Positions 9,233 through 20,848 are shown, counted from the stretch's first letter. The stretch is DNA of 64,000 bases from Arthrobacter sp. Soil763 (GCF_001428365.1 NZ_LMSH01000002.1:1013505-1077504); one strand, 5' to 3'. A program made the numbers and translations. Notes: generated by a model from the letters alone, not told the origin.

Positions 9233-10056
9233 TGGCAGGTGTATCGAGCGAATCGCTGACGGCGGCACTGGCCGCGTTGGAAGCCAAGCTTCCCAACGCC
9301 TCGCTGCAGTTGGCAAAGGAACTCTTCGGGATCCTGGGAACGGTTGACAGCTCGGCCGGCTTGCGCCGGGCACTGACCGACCCCTCCCGCAACGGTGACG
9401 AAAAGTCGGCGCTGATGAAGCAGCTCTTCGGTGGGAAAGTTTCCGCCGACGCTGTGGAAATCGCGGCGGGACTGGCCAGCTCGCGCTGGGCATCTGCCCG
9501 TGACATCGGCGATGCACTCGAGACTCTTGCCGCTTCGGTGGTAATTGCCGTTGCTGAAAACAAGTCGGCCGTCTCTGCCTCAGGGATCACCGGACTGGAA
9601 GCGCTGGAGAACGACCTGTTCTCCTTCAACCAGGCCGTGGGCTCCAGCCACGAGGTACAGCGTGCACTGTCCGAGCCGCAGGCGAGCCCGGCGGCCAAGG
9701 CCGCCCTCGCCGACAAGCTCGTTCCCGGTGCCAGCGAGGAAGCGAAGGTCCTGATCAACCAGGCAGTGTCGCAGCCCCGCGGGCTCAAGGTCACCCGGCT
9801 CGTCGGCCGCTTCGCCGAACTTGCGGCGAAGCGCCAGCAGCGCTGGATCGCCACGGTCGGTGTCACCCGTCCGCTGACGGCGGCCCAGGCCGACCGCCTG
9901 CAGGCGGGCCTGAACGCCCTCTACGGCCGCGAGCTGAAGATCAACATGAACGTTGATCCGGCGCTGATCGGCGGTATCCGGATCCAGGTGGGCGACGAAG
10001 TGCTGGACGCTTCGGTCCTCGCCCGGCTGGGCCAGCTGCAGCGTCAGCTTGCCTAG
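9232..10056 (+). CDS. atpH: F1Fo ATP synthase subunit delta
   Basis: The protein has 274 residues against about 180 in most bacteria. The extra length at the N-terminal side is normal for actinobacterial delta chains of this group. It caps the alpha3beta3 head and joins it to the b stalk. The C-terminal part (about 165-274) holds the conserved GLKVTRLVGRF and IGGIRIQVGDEVLDASV segments. Translation is coupled to atpF through TAATG. Confidence 0.94.
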
Positions 10057-10093
10057 GCTGCCGGACAAGCACAACTTAACGACAAGAAACCCC

Positions 10094-10116
10094 GGTCATC
10101 GTGAGCAACGATGATC
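10094..10116 (+). promoter_or_regulatory. Small hairpin in the atpH-atpA gap
   Basis: TCATCGT (10096-10102) and ACGATGA (10108-10114) are inverted around GAGCA, with two more possible pairs outside. It lies about 27 nt upstream of the atpA start and its AGGAGAG ribosome site. A role in RNA processing or differential expression is conceivable but not shown. Confidence 0.35.
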
Positions 10117-10142
10117 ACGAAACAGGAGAGCAGGGACTGCAG

Positions 10143-11780
10143 ATGGCCGAATTGACCATCAACGCCGACGACGTCCGTAATGCGTTGAACGAGTTCGCGG
10201 CGTCCTACGAACCCGGAAACGCTGAGCGCGTAGAGGTTGGCCGTGTAACGACCGCAGGTGACGGCATCGCCCGTGTTGAGGGCCTTCCCTCGGTCATGGC
10301 GAACGAGCTGCTTCGCTTCGAAGACGGCACGCTGGGCCTGGCCCAGAACCTTGACGTCCGCGAGATCGGCGTCATCATCCTCGGTGACTTCAACGGCATC
10401 GAAGAAGGCCAGGAAGTGCACCGCACCGGACAGGTTCTGTCTGTTCCGGTCGGCGACGCCTTCCTCGGCCGCGTGGTTGACCCGCTGGGCCAGCCCATCG
10501 ACGACCTCGGCGAGATCAAGGCCGAGACCACCCGTGCCCTGGAACTCCAGGCGCCCGGCGTGACCCAGCGCAAGTCGGTCCACGAGCCGATGCAGACCGG
10601 CCTCAAGGCCATCGACGCGATGATCCCGATCGGCCGCGGGCAGCGCCAGCTGATCATCGGCGACCGCCAGACCGGCAAGTCCGCCATCGCGATCGACACC
10701 ATCATCAACCAGAAGGCCAACTGGGCTTCGGGCGATGTGAACAAGCAGGTCCGCTGCATCTACGTCGCCATCGGCCAGAAGGCGTCCACGATCGCGGCCG
10801 TGCGCCAGACCCTTGAGGACAACGGCGCGCTGGAGTACACCACCATCGTGGCGTCCCCGGCATCCGACCCGGCAGGCTTCAAGTACCTGGCACCGTACGC
10901 CGGCTCGGCCATCGGCCAGCACTGGATGTACGGCGGCAAGCACGTCCTGATCGTGTTCGATGACCTGTCCAAGCAGGCCGAAGCCTACCGCGCCGTGTCG
11001 CTGCTGCTGCGCCGCCCGCCGGGCCGCGAAGCCTACCCGGGCGACGTGTTCTACTTGCACTCCCGCCTGCTGGAGCGTTGTGCCAAGCTCTCCGACGAGC
11101 TCGGTGCCGGCTCGATGACGGGCCTGCCGCTGATCGAGACCAAGGCGAACGACGTGTCCGCCTACATCCCGACCAACGTCATCTCCATCACCGACGGCCA
11201 GATCTTCCTGCAGTCGGACCTCTTCAACGCCAACCAGCGTCCCGCCGTCGACGTGGGTGTCTCCGTGTCCCGCGTCGGTGGTGCCGCGCAGGTGAAGTCG
11301 ATGAAGAAGGTCTCCGGCACGTTGAAGCTGGAACTGGCGCAGTACCGCGACATGCAGGCCTTCGCGATGTTCGCCTCCGACCTGGATGCGGCATCCCGCC
11401 AGCAGCTGACCCGCGGTGCGCGCCTGATGGAACTGCTCAAGCAGGGCCAGTACGCGCCGTTCCCGGTCGAGGACCAGGTTGTTTCGATCTGGGCCGGCAC
11501 CAACGGCTACCTCGACGACGTTCCGGTTGAGGACATCAGCCGCTTCGAGACCGAGTTCCTGGAGCACCTCAAGCACAAGTCCTCGATCCTGACCACGCTG
11601 GCGCAGACCAACGTGATGGACGACGACACCGCTGAGGCGCTGAAGACCGCGATCGTGGACTTCAAGAAGGGCTTCTTCGGCGAGGGCGACAGCCTCCTGG
11701 TCGGTGCGGGGCACGAGGAGTACGCCCCGATCGACGAGGACCAGGTCGACCAGGAAAAAATCGTCAAGCAGAAGCGCTAG
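10143..11780 (+). CDS. atpA: F1Fo ATP synthase subunit alpha
   Basis: This 545-residue non-catalytic nucleotide-binding subunit of F1 has the P-loop GDRQTGKS at residues 173-180. The ATG at 10143 ([13 protein letters not shown]) is preceded by AGGAGAGCAGGG and is preferred to the in-frame GTG at 10101. Length and sequence are typical. It is followed by a stable hairpin before atpG. Confidence 0.97.
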   Translation: MAELTINADDVRNALNEFAASYEPGNAERVEVGRVTTAGDGIARVEGLPSVMANELLRFEDGTLGLAQNLDVREIGVIILGDFNGIEEGQEVHRTGQVLSVPVGDAFLGRVVDPLGQPIDDLGEIKAETTRALELQAPGVTQRKSVHEPMQTGLKAIDAMIPIGRGQRQLIIGDRQTGKSAIAIDTIINQKANWASGDVNKQVRCIYVAIGQKASTIAAVRQTLEDNGALEYTTIVASPASDPAGFKYLAPYAGSAIGQHWMYGGKHVLIVFDDLSKQAEAYRAVSLLLRRPPGREAYPGDVFYLHSRLLERCAKLSDELGAGSMTGLPLIETKANDVSAYIPTNVISITDGQIFLQSDLFNANQRPAVDVGVSVSRVGGAAQVKSMKKVSGTLKLELAQYRDMQAFAMFASDLDAASRQQLTRGARLMELLKQGQYAPFPVEDQVVSIWAGTNGYLDDVPVEDISRFETEFLEHLKHKSSILTTLAQTNVMDDDTAEALKTAIVDFKKGFFGEGDSLLVGAGHEEYAPIDEDQVDQEKIVKQKR

Positions 11781-11791
11781 TTCCGATGGCA

Positions 11792-11827
11792 GGGACTGCC
11801 GGGACCTTCGCGGGTTCCGGCAGTCCC
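11792..11827 (+). promoter_or_regulatory. Intercistronic hairpin between atpA and atpG
   Basis: A 15-bp stem with a single G-U pair is formed by 11792-11806 (starting GGGACTGCC) and 11813-11827 (ending GGCAGTCCC), around a 6-nt TTCGCG loop. There is no T-tract, so full termination inside the operon is unlikely. A 3'-end stabilising or processing role is a reasonable inference. Confidence 0.5.
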
Positions 11828-11856
11828 GGCCACCGGGATCTTAGGAAAGGATAAGT

Positions 11857-14287
<2,431 letters not shown>

Positions 14288-14288
14288 T

Positions 14289-14573
14289 ATGGCTGAGCTT
14301 GAGGTTGAGATTGTCGCAGCGGACCACTTCGTGTGGTCCGGAGCGGCCAAGATGGTCAAGGCCCGCACCAGCGATGGTGAGATCGGAATCCTGCCCGGCC
14401 ACTCGCCCCTGCTGGCGATTCTGGCCGAAGGTGAACTCGCGATCGAGCCGGTGTCCGGTGACCGTATTGCCGTAGTTGTCGACGGCGGGTTCTTCTCCAT
14501 CGACAACAACCGGGTCGTCATTGTTGCTGACAACGCCCAGTTGGGCGACTCAGCTACTGCGGGGATCCGCTAG
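14289..14573 (+). CDS. atpC: F1Fo ATP synthase subunit epsilon, short form
   Basis: The protein has only 94 residues, against 130-140 in E. coli and Bacillus. The N-terminal beta-sandwich is present, including EIVAADHFVWSGAAKMVKART, GEIGILPGHSPLLAIL and the GGFFSIDNN strand. The C-terminal helical hairpin, which acts as an ATPase inhibitor in other bacteria, is missing. The stop is clean and the next gene starts 10 nt later. Other short epsilon chains are known in actinobacteria, so truncation is probably natural. Confidence 0.93.
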   Translation: MAELEVEIVAADHFVWSGAAKMVKARTSDGEIGILPGHSPLLAILAEGELAIEPVSGDRIAVVVDGGFFSIDNNRVVIVADNAQLGDSATAGIR

Positions 14574-14583
14574 CCCTACCTTG

Positions 14584-15015
14584 ATGAACGCTATTGGTCT
14601 TCCGTTCATCATCCTGGCAACTGTCTTTGCGTTGCTGGTTTTTGCACTGTGCCTCTCCGGGGTGCGCCGCTTCAATTTGCGGCGCGCCCTGGGCACAGTG
14701 GACGCCTCCATCTGCGTGGCTGGAAACAGCTGGCAGATGGGGGTTTGTCGTTATCAGGACAATGACCTCGAGTGGTTCCGGCTGGCCTCGCTCAGCGTGC
14801 GGCCCAAGCACACCTTCCGGCGCAGCGCGCTGGAACTGACCGGCCGCCGGGAACCCACCGAATCCGAACTGGTCAAGGTCCAGCCCGAAACCGTGATTGT
14901 CGAACTGCGCTATGAAGGCCGGGACGTCCTGCTGGCCATGCGCTTCGACGCGTACACCGGCCTGTCCTCCTGGCTGGAAGCCGGCCCGGTCATCGGCGTC
15001 GGCACCTGGCGCTAA
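14584..15015 (+). CDS. DUF2550-family membrane protein
   Basis: The 143-residue protein has one N-terminal membrane helix (about 4-26) and a cytosolic beta-rich domain. It has the features of the DUF2550 family that follows atpC in many actinobacteria: GVRRFNLRRALGTVDASI, MGVCRYQDNDLEWFRL and VIVELRYEGRDVLLAM. Function is unknown. Start ATG 14584 lies 10 nt after the atpC stop, so it is probably cotranscribed with the ATP synthase. Confidence 0.85.
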   Translation: MNAIGLPFIILATVFALLVFALCLSGVRRFNLRRALGTVDASICVAGNSWQMGVCRYQDNDLEWFRLASLSVRPKHTFRRSALELTGRREPTESELVKVQPETVIVELRYEGRDVLLAMRFDAYTGLSSWLEAGPVIGVGTWR

Positions 15016-15020
15016 TCCCG

Positions 15021-16370
15021 GTGGGATTTGCCGAAGACCTCCGGATCGTGGACGGGCCCGTCCTCTGGGCAGCCTGGGCCGCCGGCGCCGCCGGGGCGTT
15101 CTACCTGCTCCTGCCGCCCGGCGGCTGGCGGCGCCGGCGCACGCCCGCCGCGCTCCTGGCCGCCTGCCTCCCCGCCCTCGCCGCGGTGCTCCTGGCGGCC
15201 GCCGTCGTCCTGGCCGCGCACTGGCTCCTGGTGTACGCCCTCTACGCCTTCCCCGACGTGCTCCCGCCCGAGGTGCTCGCCTGGAGCGTGGCCGGCGTCG
15301 CCGCCCTGCTGCTGGCCCTCTTCCGGATCCGGTCCGCCCGCCGCCGGCCGCTGCCGTCCCGCCGCTGGGTTCCGGCCGCGGCATCGGCGGCCGCCGTCGC
15401 CGGCCTCCTGGGCCTCAGCGCGGTGCAGATCAACGCCTACTTCGGCTTGAACCACACCCTCGGCGACCTTGCCGGCACCGCGGTGGCCCGGGTCCAGCCG
15501 CTCGAGCAGGAGCTGCAGCGCCGGCCGGAGGAGCGGCCCGTCGGCCTTGACGGGTGGACACCGCCGCCGGGGCTGCCCGCAGCGGGCCTGGTCCGGAAGG
15601 CTGCGATCCCCGGGACCGCCTCCGGCTTCCGGAGCCGCGAGGCCTACGTCTACCTGCCGCCGGCCTACCAGGCCAGTCCCCGGCCCGCGCTGCCGGTGCT
15701 GGTGCTGGTGTCGGGGCAGCCCGGTGGACCGTCCGACTGGCTCACCGGCGGCGCCCTGCGCAGCCGGATGGACGCCTTCGCCAGGGCCCACCACGGGGTT
15801 GCCCCCGTCGTGGTGGTGGTCGACCCCAACGGCGCCCCCGAGGCGAACACGCTCTGCATGGACAGCAGGATCGCACGCGCCGACACCTTCCTGGCCACGG
15901 ACGTGCCCGCCTGGATCCGCGGCACGCTCGACGTCGATCCGAACCCGCGGCAGTGGGCTGCCGGCGGGTTCTCCTTCGGCGCCACCTGTGCCGTACAGCT
16001 CGCGACCCGCCACCCCGACATCTACAGCGCGGCGCTGGCCTTCTCAAGCGAGGAGGAACCGGCCCTCGCCAAGGAGCGGCACCGGACCATCGAGGCGGCG
16101 TTCGGCGGCGACACCGCGGCGTTCGAACGCCAGATACCGCTGCGGCTGCTGCAGGAGCGCCGGTACGACGGCGCGGCCTACTTCGCCGCCGGTGAACGGG
16201 ACACCCAGTTCGTCCGCTACCTGGACGTGCTCTCCGCCGCCGCGCAGCGGGCCGGTTTCTCCGTCCGCCGGCAGCTCGTCCCCGACGTGGGCCACTCCTG
16301 GGAAGTCGCGGCCCGCGGGCTGCCGTCGGGACTGGACTTCCTGGCGTCCCGGTGGGGGATCGCGCCATGA
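15021..16370 (+). CDS. Membrane-anchored alpha/beta-hydrolase esterase, coupled to the MprF-like gene
   Basis: This 449-residue protein has four N-terminal hydrophobic helices (about 13-32, 43-70, 88-105, 118-138). An extracytoplasmic esterase D/antigen-85-like hydrolase domain follows from about residue 190. Visible motifs are the strand VLVLVSGQPGG, the nucleophile elbow GGFSFGA with Ser318, an acid candidate in GERDTQF and the late histidine in PDVGHSW. The stop overlaps the ATG of the next gene (ATGA). Esterases that remove amino acids from aminoacyl-phosphatidylglycerol are known partners of MprF-type synthases, so that role is a testable inference. Acyl or mycolyl-like transfer is the alternative. 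Confidence 0.75.
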   Translation: MGFAEDLRIVDGPVLWAAWAAGAAGAFYLLLPPGGWRRRRTPAALLAACLPALAAVLLAAAVVLAAHWLLVYALYAFPDVLPPEVLAWSVAGVAALLLALFRIRSARRRPLPSRRWVPAAASAAAVAGLLGLSAVQINAYFGLNHTLGDLAGTAVARVQPLEQELQRRPEERPVGLDGWTPPPGLPAAGLVRKAAIPGTASGFRSREAYVYLPPAYQASPRPALPVLVLVSGQPGGPSDWLTGGALRSRMDAFARAHHGVAPVVVVVDPNGAPEANTLCMDSRIARADTFLATDVPAWIRGTLDVDPNPRQWAAGGFSFGATCAVQLATRHPDIYSAALAFSSEEEPALAKERHRTIEAAFGGDTAAFERQIPLRLLQERRYDGAAYFAAGERDTQFVRYLDVLSAAAQRAGFSVRRQLVPDVGHSWEVAARGLPSGLDFLASRWGIAP

Positions 16371-18871
16371 CCGGCTGGCTGCGCCGGATCGCCCGGCACC
16401 TGCGCCGGATCCCGTTCTCCCTGGCGTTCCTGACGGTGTTCCTGGCGGTCGGGGCGGTGACTGGAAGCTTCCTGGGCGGGCCCCCTGCGGCCCTGCTGGA
16501 GGCCGCCTCGGTCAGCGCCCCCGGGCTGCAGGGCGGCCTGTGGTGGACGCTGTTCAGCTCGCTGTTCTTCGCCACCAACCCGCTCGCGTACCTTGCCGCT
16601 TCCCTGATGATCCTGGGCCTGGTTGGCCTGGCCGAGCGGCTGCTCGGGCCGCTGCGGACGGCCGTGTTCTTTTTCGCCGGACAGTTCGCGGCGGTCACCC
16701 TGTTCCTCCTGGCCGCCCAGCTGGCGCAGTTTGCCGGGGACACCTGGCTCGGGGCCATGGTGGAGGCGCGGCTGATCGGCCCCTACGCGGCGGTCCTGGC
16801 CGTTTTCCTGGCCGCGTCCGCCCTGCTGCCGGCGTTGTGGCAGCGGCGGCTGCGGACGGCGGTGCTGTCCGCCTCGCTGCTGCTGGTGCTGTACGTCGGA
16901 CACCCCGAGACGGTCGTCGGCCTGGCAGGAGCCGCGGCGGGTCTGCTGGCGGGCTGGTGGCTGCAGGGCGGGTCCGGGACCCTGCACCGGCATCGCTCCA
17001 CCGGCCGGGAAACCCGCAACCTCCTCGCGCTGACGGTGGCCATCTTCGCCGTCGGCCCGATCATCACCGCGGCGGTCCGCAGCCCGGTCGGACCGCTGGC
17101 GCTGCTGCGGGACGTGGTGCTTAACCCGCTGCCGACGCTGAGCGAGCTGGAGCAGAACTGCAGCGGCGGCGTCGATATCAGCTGCCTCGGTGCCGGCCGG
17201 GAGGGCTACGCCGGGCCGCTCGGCGTTGCCCTGGCAGTGGTCCCCGTGGTGTTGCTGCTGATCTGCGCGGACGGGATGCGGCACGGCCGCCGGCTCGCGC
17301 TGCGGATCGCTGTCCTGGTGCAGCTGGGCGTGACGGCCCTGGCCGCCGTGTACCTGGCCCTGCTGGCGCGGATCCCGCACTTCCCGGGCAGGCCGCACAC
17401 CGCGGTCCTGGGGTCCGGCCTGGTCCACGTGCTGCCGCTGGTGGCCGTGCCGCTGGCCCTGGTGCTCCTGCTGCTCGCCAACCGGCGGCTGTTCCGGGTG
17501 GAAACCACCCGGAACGCCCGGCGCGCCCTGGGGCTGGGTGTGGCGGGAACCTTCCTGGTGCTGGCCGGGGCCTACACGCTGGCCTGGTTCGCCGCGGGCG
17601 GCCCGGTGCGCGACGGCGGTTGGTTCGGGCTGGCGGCCGAGCTCGCGCGCCAGTACCTTCCGCTGCCGATTCCCGGCGCCTACAGCCGCGTCTTCCAGGA
17701 CCGGAACGCGGTGGAGGGCTTCCTGTTCGGCTATTCCGGCATCGTGTTCTGGGTGGTGGCGCTGGCGGGCGTATGGCTGGTCCTGCTCCGCCGCCACCAC
17801 GGCACGGACGCCGGGACCGGAGACCGTGATGTGGCGCGGCGGCTGATCCGGCAGGGCGGGGACTCGCTGTCCTGGATGGCGCTGTGGGAACCGAACAGCT
17901 ACTGGTTCGCTCCCGGCGGCCGCGGGGGAGTGGCCTACCAGCAGCACGGCAACGTCGCGCTGACGGTCGCCGGGCCGTTCGGACCGGCCGGGCACCGCGG
18001 GGACACCGCTGTGCAGTTCCTCGCCTACTGCACCGAGCACGCCCTGATCCCGGCCCTCTACTCCTGCACGGACGAGCTGTGGCCGTTGCTCCGGGCCCGG
18101 GGTTTCCGGCGTGTCGCCGTCGCGCTGGAAACCCGTCTGGCGGTCCGCGAGCTGGACTTCAAAGGCAAGGAATGGCAGAACGTCCGTACGGCGCTGAACC
18201 GCGCTGCCCGCACCGGCGTCCGGGCGGTCTGGGCCCGCTACCGTGACATCCCCGCCCCGCTGCGGGCACAACTGAGCGAGATCTCCGAAGAGTGGGCGGC
18301 GCGGAAGCCCGTTCCGGAGATGGGGTTCACGCTGGGCGGCCTCGATGAACTCGACGACGAGGACGTCCTGTGCTGCCTGGCCGTCGATCCGGCGGACCGG
18401 GTCCTCGGCGTGACCAGCTGGCTGCCGGTCCACGAGGACGGGAAGCTGGTGAGCTGGACACTGGATTTCATGCGCCGCCGCGGCGACGCGTTCCCCGGCG
18501 TGATGGAGTTCCTGATCGCCTCCGCGGTCCAGGAGCTTCGCCGCAGCGTCGAGGTCATCTCGCTGTCGGGCTCCCCGCTGGCCCGGGAAGAGGCTGCGGC
18601 GGCCCCGGAGGAGCGCCCTGCCGGGGCGGACCGGGAGAGGGAAGGCCTGGCAGGGATCCTGGACGTGGTGGGACGGGCCCTGGAACCGGTGTACGGCTTC
18701 CGTTCCCTGGCGGCCTTCAAATCGCGCTTCAAGCCGGAGTACCGCACCCTTTACCTGTATTACCAGGATCCCCTGCAGCTGCCCGCGATCGGCCGGGCGC
18801 TGAGCCGGGCATACCTTCCGGACCTGTCGGTCCGCCAGAGCGCACGGCTGTTGCGGACACTGGTCCGCTAA
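16367..18871 (+). CDS. MprF-like aminoacyl-phosphatidylglycerol synthase with N-terminal membrane domain (DUF2156)
   Basis: This 834-residue protein has a polytopic membrane region with many hydrophobic helices (about 10-480) and a C-terminal GNAT-fold DUF2156 domain (about 486-830). The C-terminal domain shows family hallmarks: FKGKEWQNVRTALNR at 598-612, MGFTLGGLDELD, DFMRRR...GVMEFLI and ISLSGSPLA. Such enzymes move an aminoacyl group from tRNA to phosphatidylglycerol and flip the product, lowering surface charge and resisting cationic peptides. The amino acid (Ala, Lys or other) cannot be read from sequence. The first membrane helices look rhomboid-like rather than like the classic MprF flippase, but this is uncertain. 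Confidence 0.82.
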   Translation: MTGWLRRIARHLRRIPFSLAFLTVFLAVGAVTGSFLGGPPAALLEAASVSAPGLQGGLWWTLFSSLFFATNPLAYLAASLMILGLVGLAERLLGPLRTAVFFFAGQFAAVTLFLLAAQLAQFAGDTWLGAMVEARLIGPYAAVLAVFLAASALLPALWQRRLRTAVLSASLLLVLYVGHPETVVGLAGAAAGLLAGWWLQGGSGTLHRHRSTGRETRNLLALTVAIFAVGPIITAAVRSPVGPLALLRDVVLNPLPTLSELEQNCSGGVDISCLGAGREGYAGPLGVALAVVPVVLLLICADGMRHGRRLALRIAVLVQLGVTALAAVYLALLARIPHFPGRPHTAVLGSGLVHVLPLVAVPLALVLLLLANRRLFRVETTRNARRALGLGVAGTFLVLAGAYTLAWFAAGGPVRDGGWFGLAAELARQYLPLPIPGAYSRVFQDRNAVEGFLFGYSGIVFWVVALAGVWLVLLRRHHGTDAGTGDRDVARRLIRQGGDSLSWMALWEPNSYWFAPGGRGGVAYQQHGNVALTVAGPFGPAGHRGDTAVQFLAYCTEHALIPALYSCTDELWPLLRARGFRRVAVALETRLAVRELDFKGKEWQNVRTALNRAARTGVRAVWARYRDIPAPLRAQLSEISEEWAARKPVPEMGFTLGGLDELDDEDVLCCLAVDPADRVLGVTSWLPVHEDGKLVSWTLDFMRRRGDAFPGVMEFLIASAVQELRRSVEVISLSGSPLAREEAAAAPEERPAGADREREGLAGILDVVGRALEPVYGFRSLAAFKSRFKPEYRTLYLYYQDPLQLPAIGRALSRAYLPDLSVRQSARLLRTLVR

Positions 18872-18935
18872 TTCGGCACGGCACGCGCATTGATGGCCGG
18901 CATAAACGGTCCTGGCAATTGCGCTGCGCCGGACA

Positions 18936-18975
18936 AAGAAATGGTCCCCGGCATAAATGTCGGGGACCATTTCTT
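18936..18975. terminator. Bidirectional terminator between the mprF-like gene and cspA
   Basis: Perfect 15-bp arms AAGAAATGGTCCCCG (18936-18950) and CGGGGACCATTTCTT (18961-18975) surround a 10-nt loop. Arm ends give a T-run in both directions, so it can serve the plus-strand membrane gene and the minus-strand cold-shock gene. Confidence 0.85.
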
Positions 18976-19006
18976 GACGGGCTGCCGAGGCAGCCGCCGG
19001 GAAAAA

Positions 19007-19210
19007 CTAGACGACGGTGACGCCGGTGGCCTGCGGGCCCTTGGCGCCCTGACCGATCTCGAACTGAACGCGCTGGTTCTCGTCGAGGGTCTTGAAGCCG
19101 CCGGTCTGGATCTCGGAGTAGTGAACGAAGACGTCACCCTCGGAGTCGTCCGGGGTGATGAAGCCGAAGCCCTTTTCAGCGTTGAACCACTTGACGGTTC
19201 CCTGTGCCAT
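19007..19210 (-). CDS. cspA: Cold-shock protein (CspA family)
   Basis: This 67-residue single cold-shock domain has RNP1 KGFGFI at residues 13-18 and RNP2 VFVHY at 27-31. It binds single-stranded RNA and DNA as an RNA chaperone. GAGGAGAATTAA precedes the ATG, a strong ribosome site. Convergent with the upstream gene, sharing the hairpin terminator. The long untranslated upstream stretch fits cold-regulated csp leaders. Confidence 0.96.
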   Translation of the reverse strand: MAQGTVKWFNAEKGFGFITPDDSEGDVFVHYSEIQTGGFKTLDENQRVQFEIGQGAKGPQATGVTVV

Positions 19211-19532
19211 TTAATTCTCCTCATTAGTGGATCTTGAAGAAGTCCGGCGCACTGTGCACCGGGCTTGGTCACTCTGCGAGAAGAACCCTGGCTTCTACCG
19301 GACGGGCCGGAATTTCGGCGGCAGGCGCTTCGCGCTCGCAACATGTCTTGCGAGCATGAAAAACACCTACACAAAGACTGATACCAGAATTCCATGCCTC
19401 CCGCGTCTGGTCAACGGGTCCGCGCACAATTGGCAGAAATTTTAGCTAAAGGATTGATGAACGGCCGGAACCCGGGCAATGCGGCCGCGCGGGCCTCTCC
19501 GGCGTGTAATAGCGCCGCGCGCAAAAGGGGTA
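19211..19532 (-). promoter_or_regulatory. Long cspA upstream region with candidate promoter
   Basis: No gene is seen in these 322 bp. Local AT content is higher than elsewhere. On the minus strand TTGACC (19409-19414) is followed 17 nt later by AATTCT (19386-19391). This is a weak sigma-A-like pair that would give a leader of roughly 170 nt, as is common for csp mRNAs. The nagA 3' end borders the region. The promoter call is tentative. Confidence 0.4.
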
Positions 19533-20813
19533 TTAGGAAAGCGGCTCAAGCCATTCTCCGCGCCGCATTACCCGGGATAGTTCCAGGCCGGAATTGACCA
19601 CGACGGCGTCCGCGGACAACCCGGTCCGCAACGACCCGAATTCGTCGCCGAGCCCGAGGACCGCCGCCGGAACCTCGGAGGCCGAGCGGACGGCGTCGGG
19701 CAGCGGAACTCCGGCGGCCACGGTGCGGCGCACGACCTCCAGCAAGGTGGCGGTCCCGCCGGCCAGGGCACCGCCATCGGACAGGCGGGCGACTCCGGCC
19801 GCGACGGTGACAGCGGCGCGGCCCAGGGCGTAGCCGCCGTCGGGGAGCCCGGCGGCGGCCATGGAGTCGGTGACCAGGGCGACGTTGGCGGCGCCGGCCA
19901 GCGCGAAGACGGTGGCGACGACCGCCGGGTCCAGGTGCACGCCGTCAGCCACCAGCTCAAGCACGGCGTGCCCGGTCGCAGCGCTGCGCAGGCAGGCGGC
20001 CACCGGCCCCGGATTCCGGTGGTGCAGCGGGGGCATGCCGTTGAAGAGGTGCGTCACGGTGGGCCGGCCGCCGCGGACAGGGGCCTCAGCGGTGAGTGCG
20101 GCCCCGGCGTCCAGCAGCGCGGCGGCGGCGGTCGCGTCGTCGCAGTCGGTGTGGCCCAGCGAGGGGATCACGCCGTGCCGGGCCAGCTCCCGCGCCAGCG
20201 CCCCCGCGCCCGGCAGCTCCGGGGCGTAGGTCATCGAGGCGAGCGCACCGCCGGCAGCAGCCAGCAGCTCGGCCAGCAGCCCGGGGTCCGGGTCGCGCAG
20301 GAACGCCGGGTCCTGCGCTCCGCAGCGGGCCAATGCCAGGAAGGGCCCTTCCAGCAGCATGCCGGCCAGCAGTCCCTCGTCGCAGAGCCGTGCATGCAGC
20401 CGGAGCCCGTGCAGCAGCGTCTCGCGCGGGGCGGTGACGAGGCCGGCGAGAAGGGTGGTGGTGCCGGAGCGGTGCAGGAAGTCGACGGCGCGGCGGGAGC
20501 CCGCCTCGTCGCCGGCGGTGAAATCGCCGCCGGCCGCTCCGTGGCAGTGCAGGTCCACGAGTCCGGGAAGGATCAGGGCGCCGGGCGGCAGGTGCAGCTC
20601 GCGTACCGGTCCGGAGCCGGCGGCAGGCACTGTTCTATCGAGCACGGTGCTGTCGAACACGGCGCTGTCGAACCCGTCGCTGTCGAACCCTGTTGCGGGT
20701 CCGGCGTAGGCAATCCGGCCTCCCGCCACGGCCAGCACGGCGTCCTCAAGGACGGTGCCGCCGCTGACCATCGTGCCGGTGAGCAGCTGGCGGGCATTCG
20801 CGGCGGGGTCCAT
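19533..20813 (-). CDS. nagA: N-acetylglucosamine-6-phosphate deacetylase
   Basis: This 426-residue amidohydrolase converts GlcNAc-6-P to glucosamine-6-P and acetate. Motifs are LPGLVDLHCHGAAGGDF (metal site), SLGHTDCDDATAA, VTHLFNGMPPLHHRNPG and LVTDSMAAAGLPDG (catalytic Asp). The next step is catalysed by NagB, whose gene lies 10 kb away at 30863. Between the N-terminal beta strands and the metal motif is an unusual Asp/Ser-rich insertion from a 15-bp DNA repeat. The start has a TAGACT box 6 nt upstream and is probably leaderless. Confidence 0.93.
   Translation of the reverse strand: MDPAANARQLLTGTMVSGGTVLEDAVLAVAGGRIAYAGPATGFDSDGFDSAVFDSTVLDRTVPAAGSGPVRELHLPPGALILPGLVDLHCHGAAGGDFTAGDEAGSRRAVDFLHRSGTTTLLAGLVTAPRETLLHGLRLHARLCDEGLLAGMLLEGPFLALARCGAQDPAFLRDPDPGLLAELLAAAGGALASMTYAPELPGAGALARELARHGVIPSLGHTDCDDATAAAALLDAGAALTAEAPVRGGRPTVTHLFNGMPPLHHRNPGPVAACLRSAATGHAVLELVADGVHLDPAVVATVFALAGAANVALVTDSMAAAGLPDGGYALGRAAVTVAAGVARLSDGGALAGGTATLLEVVRRTVAAGVPLPDAVRSASEVPAAVLGLGDEFGSLRTGLSADAVVVNSGLELSRVMRRGEWLEPLS
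20635..20694 (-). repeat. Four tandem 15-bp repeats inside nagA
   Basis: Four 15-bp units begin at 20635, 20650, 20665 and 20680, with plus-strand consensus CTGTCGAACNCGGCG. In the nagA frame each encodes a Phe/Leu-Asp-Ser/Arg core plus two variable residues, giving a roughly 20-residue insertion near residues 41-60. The unit is a multiple of three, so copy-number changes would keep the frame. Confidence 0.8.
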
Positions 20814-20819
20814 GCCCCG

Positions 20820-20825
20820 AGTCTA
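20820..20825 (-). promoter_or_regulatory. -10 box predicting a leaderless nagA mRNA
   Basis: TAGACT on the minus strand ends 6 nt before the nagA ATG (20813-20811), which puts transcription start at or next to the A of the start codon. No ribosome site is visible. Confidence 0.55.
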
Positions 20826-20848
20826 GGCGGGAGCCGGGCCCGGGGCGG

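Noticed and set aside
16217..18970. 917-codon open frame on the minus strand opposite the mprF-like gene
   Set aside because: It is an antisense shadow caused by high GC. Its translation is rich in Gln/Arg/Gly without domains, and the plus-strand gene has clear motifs.
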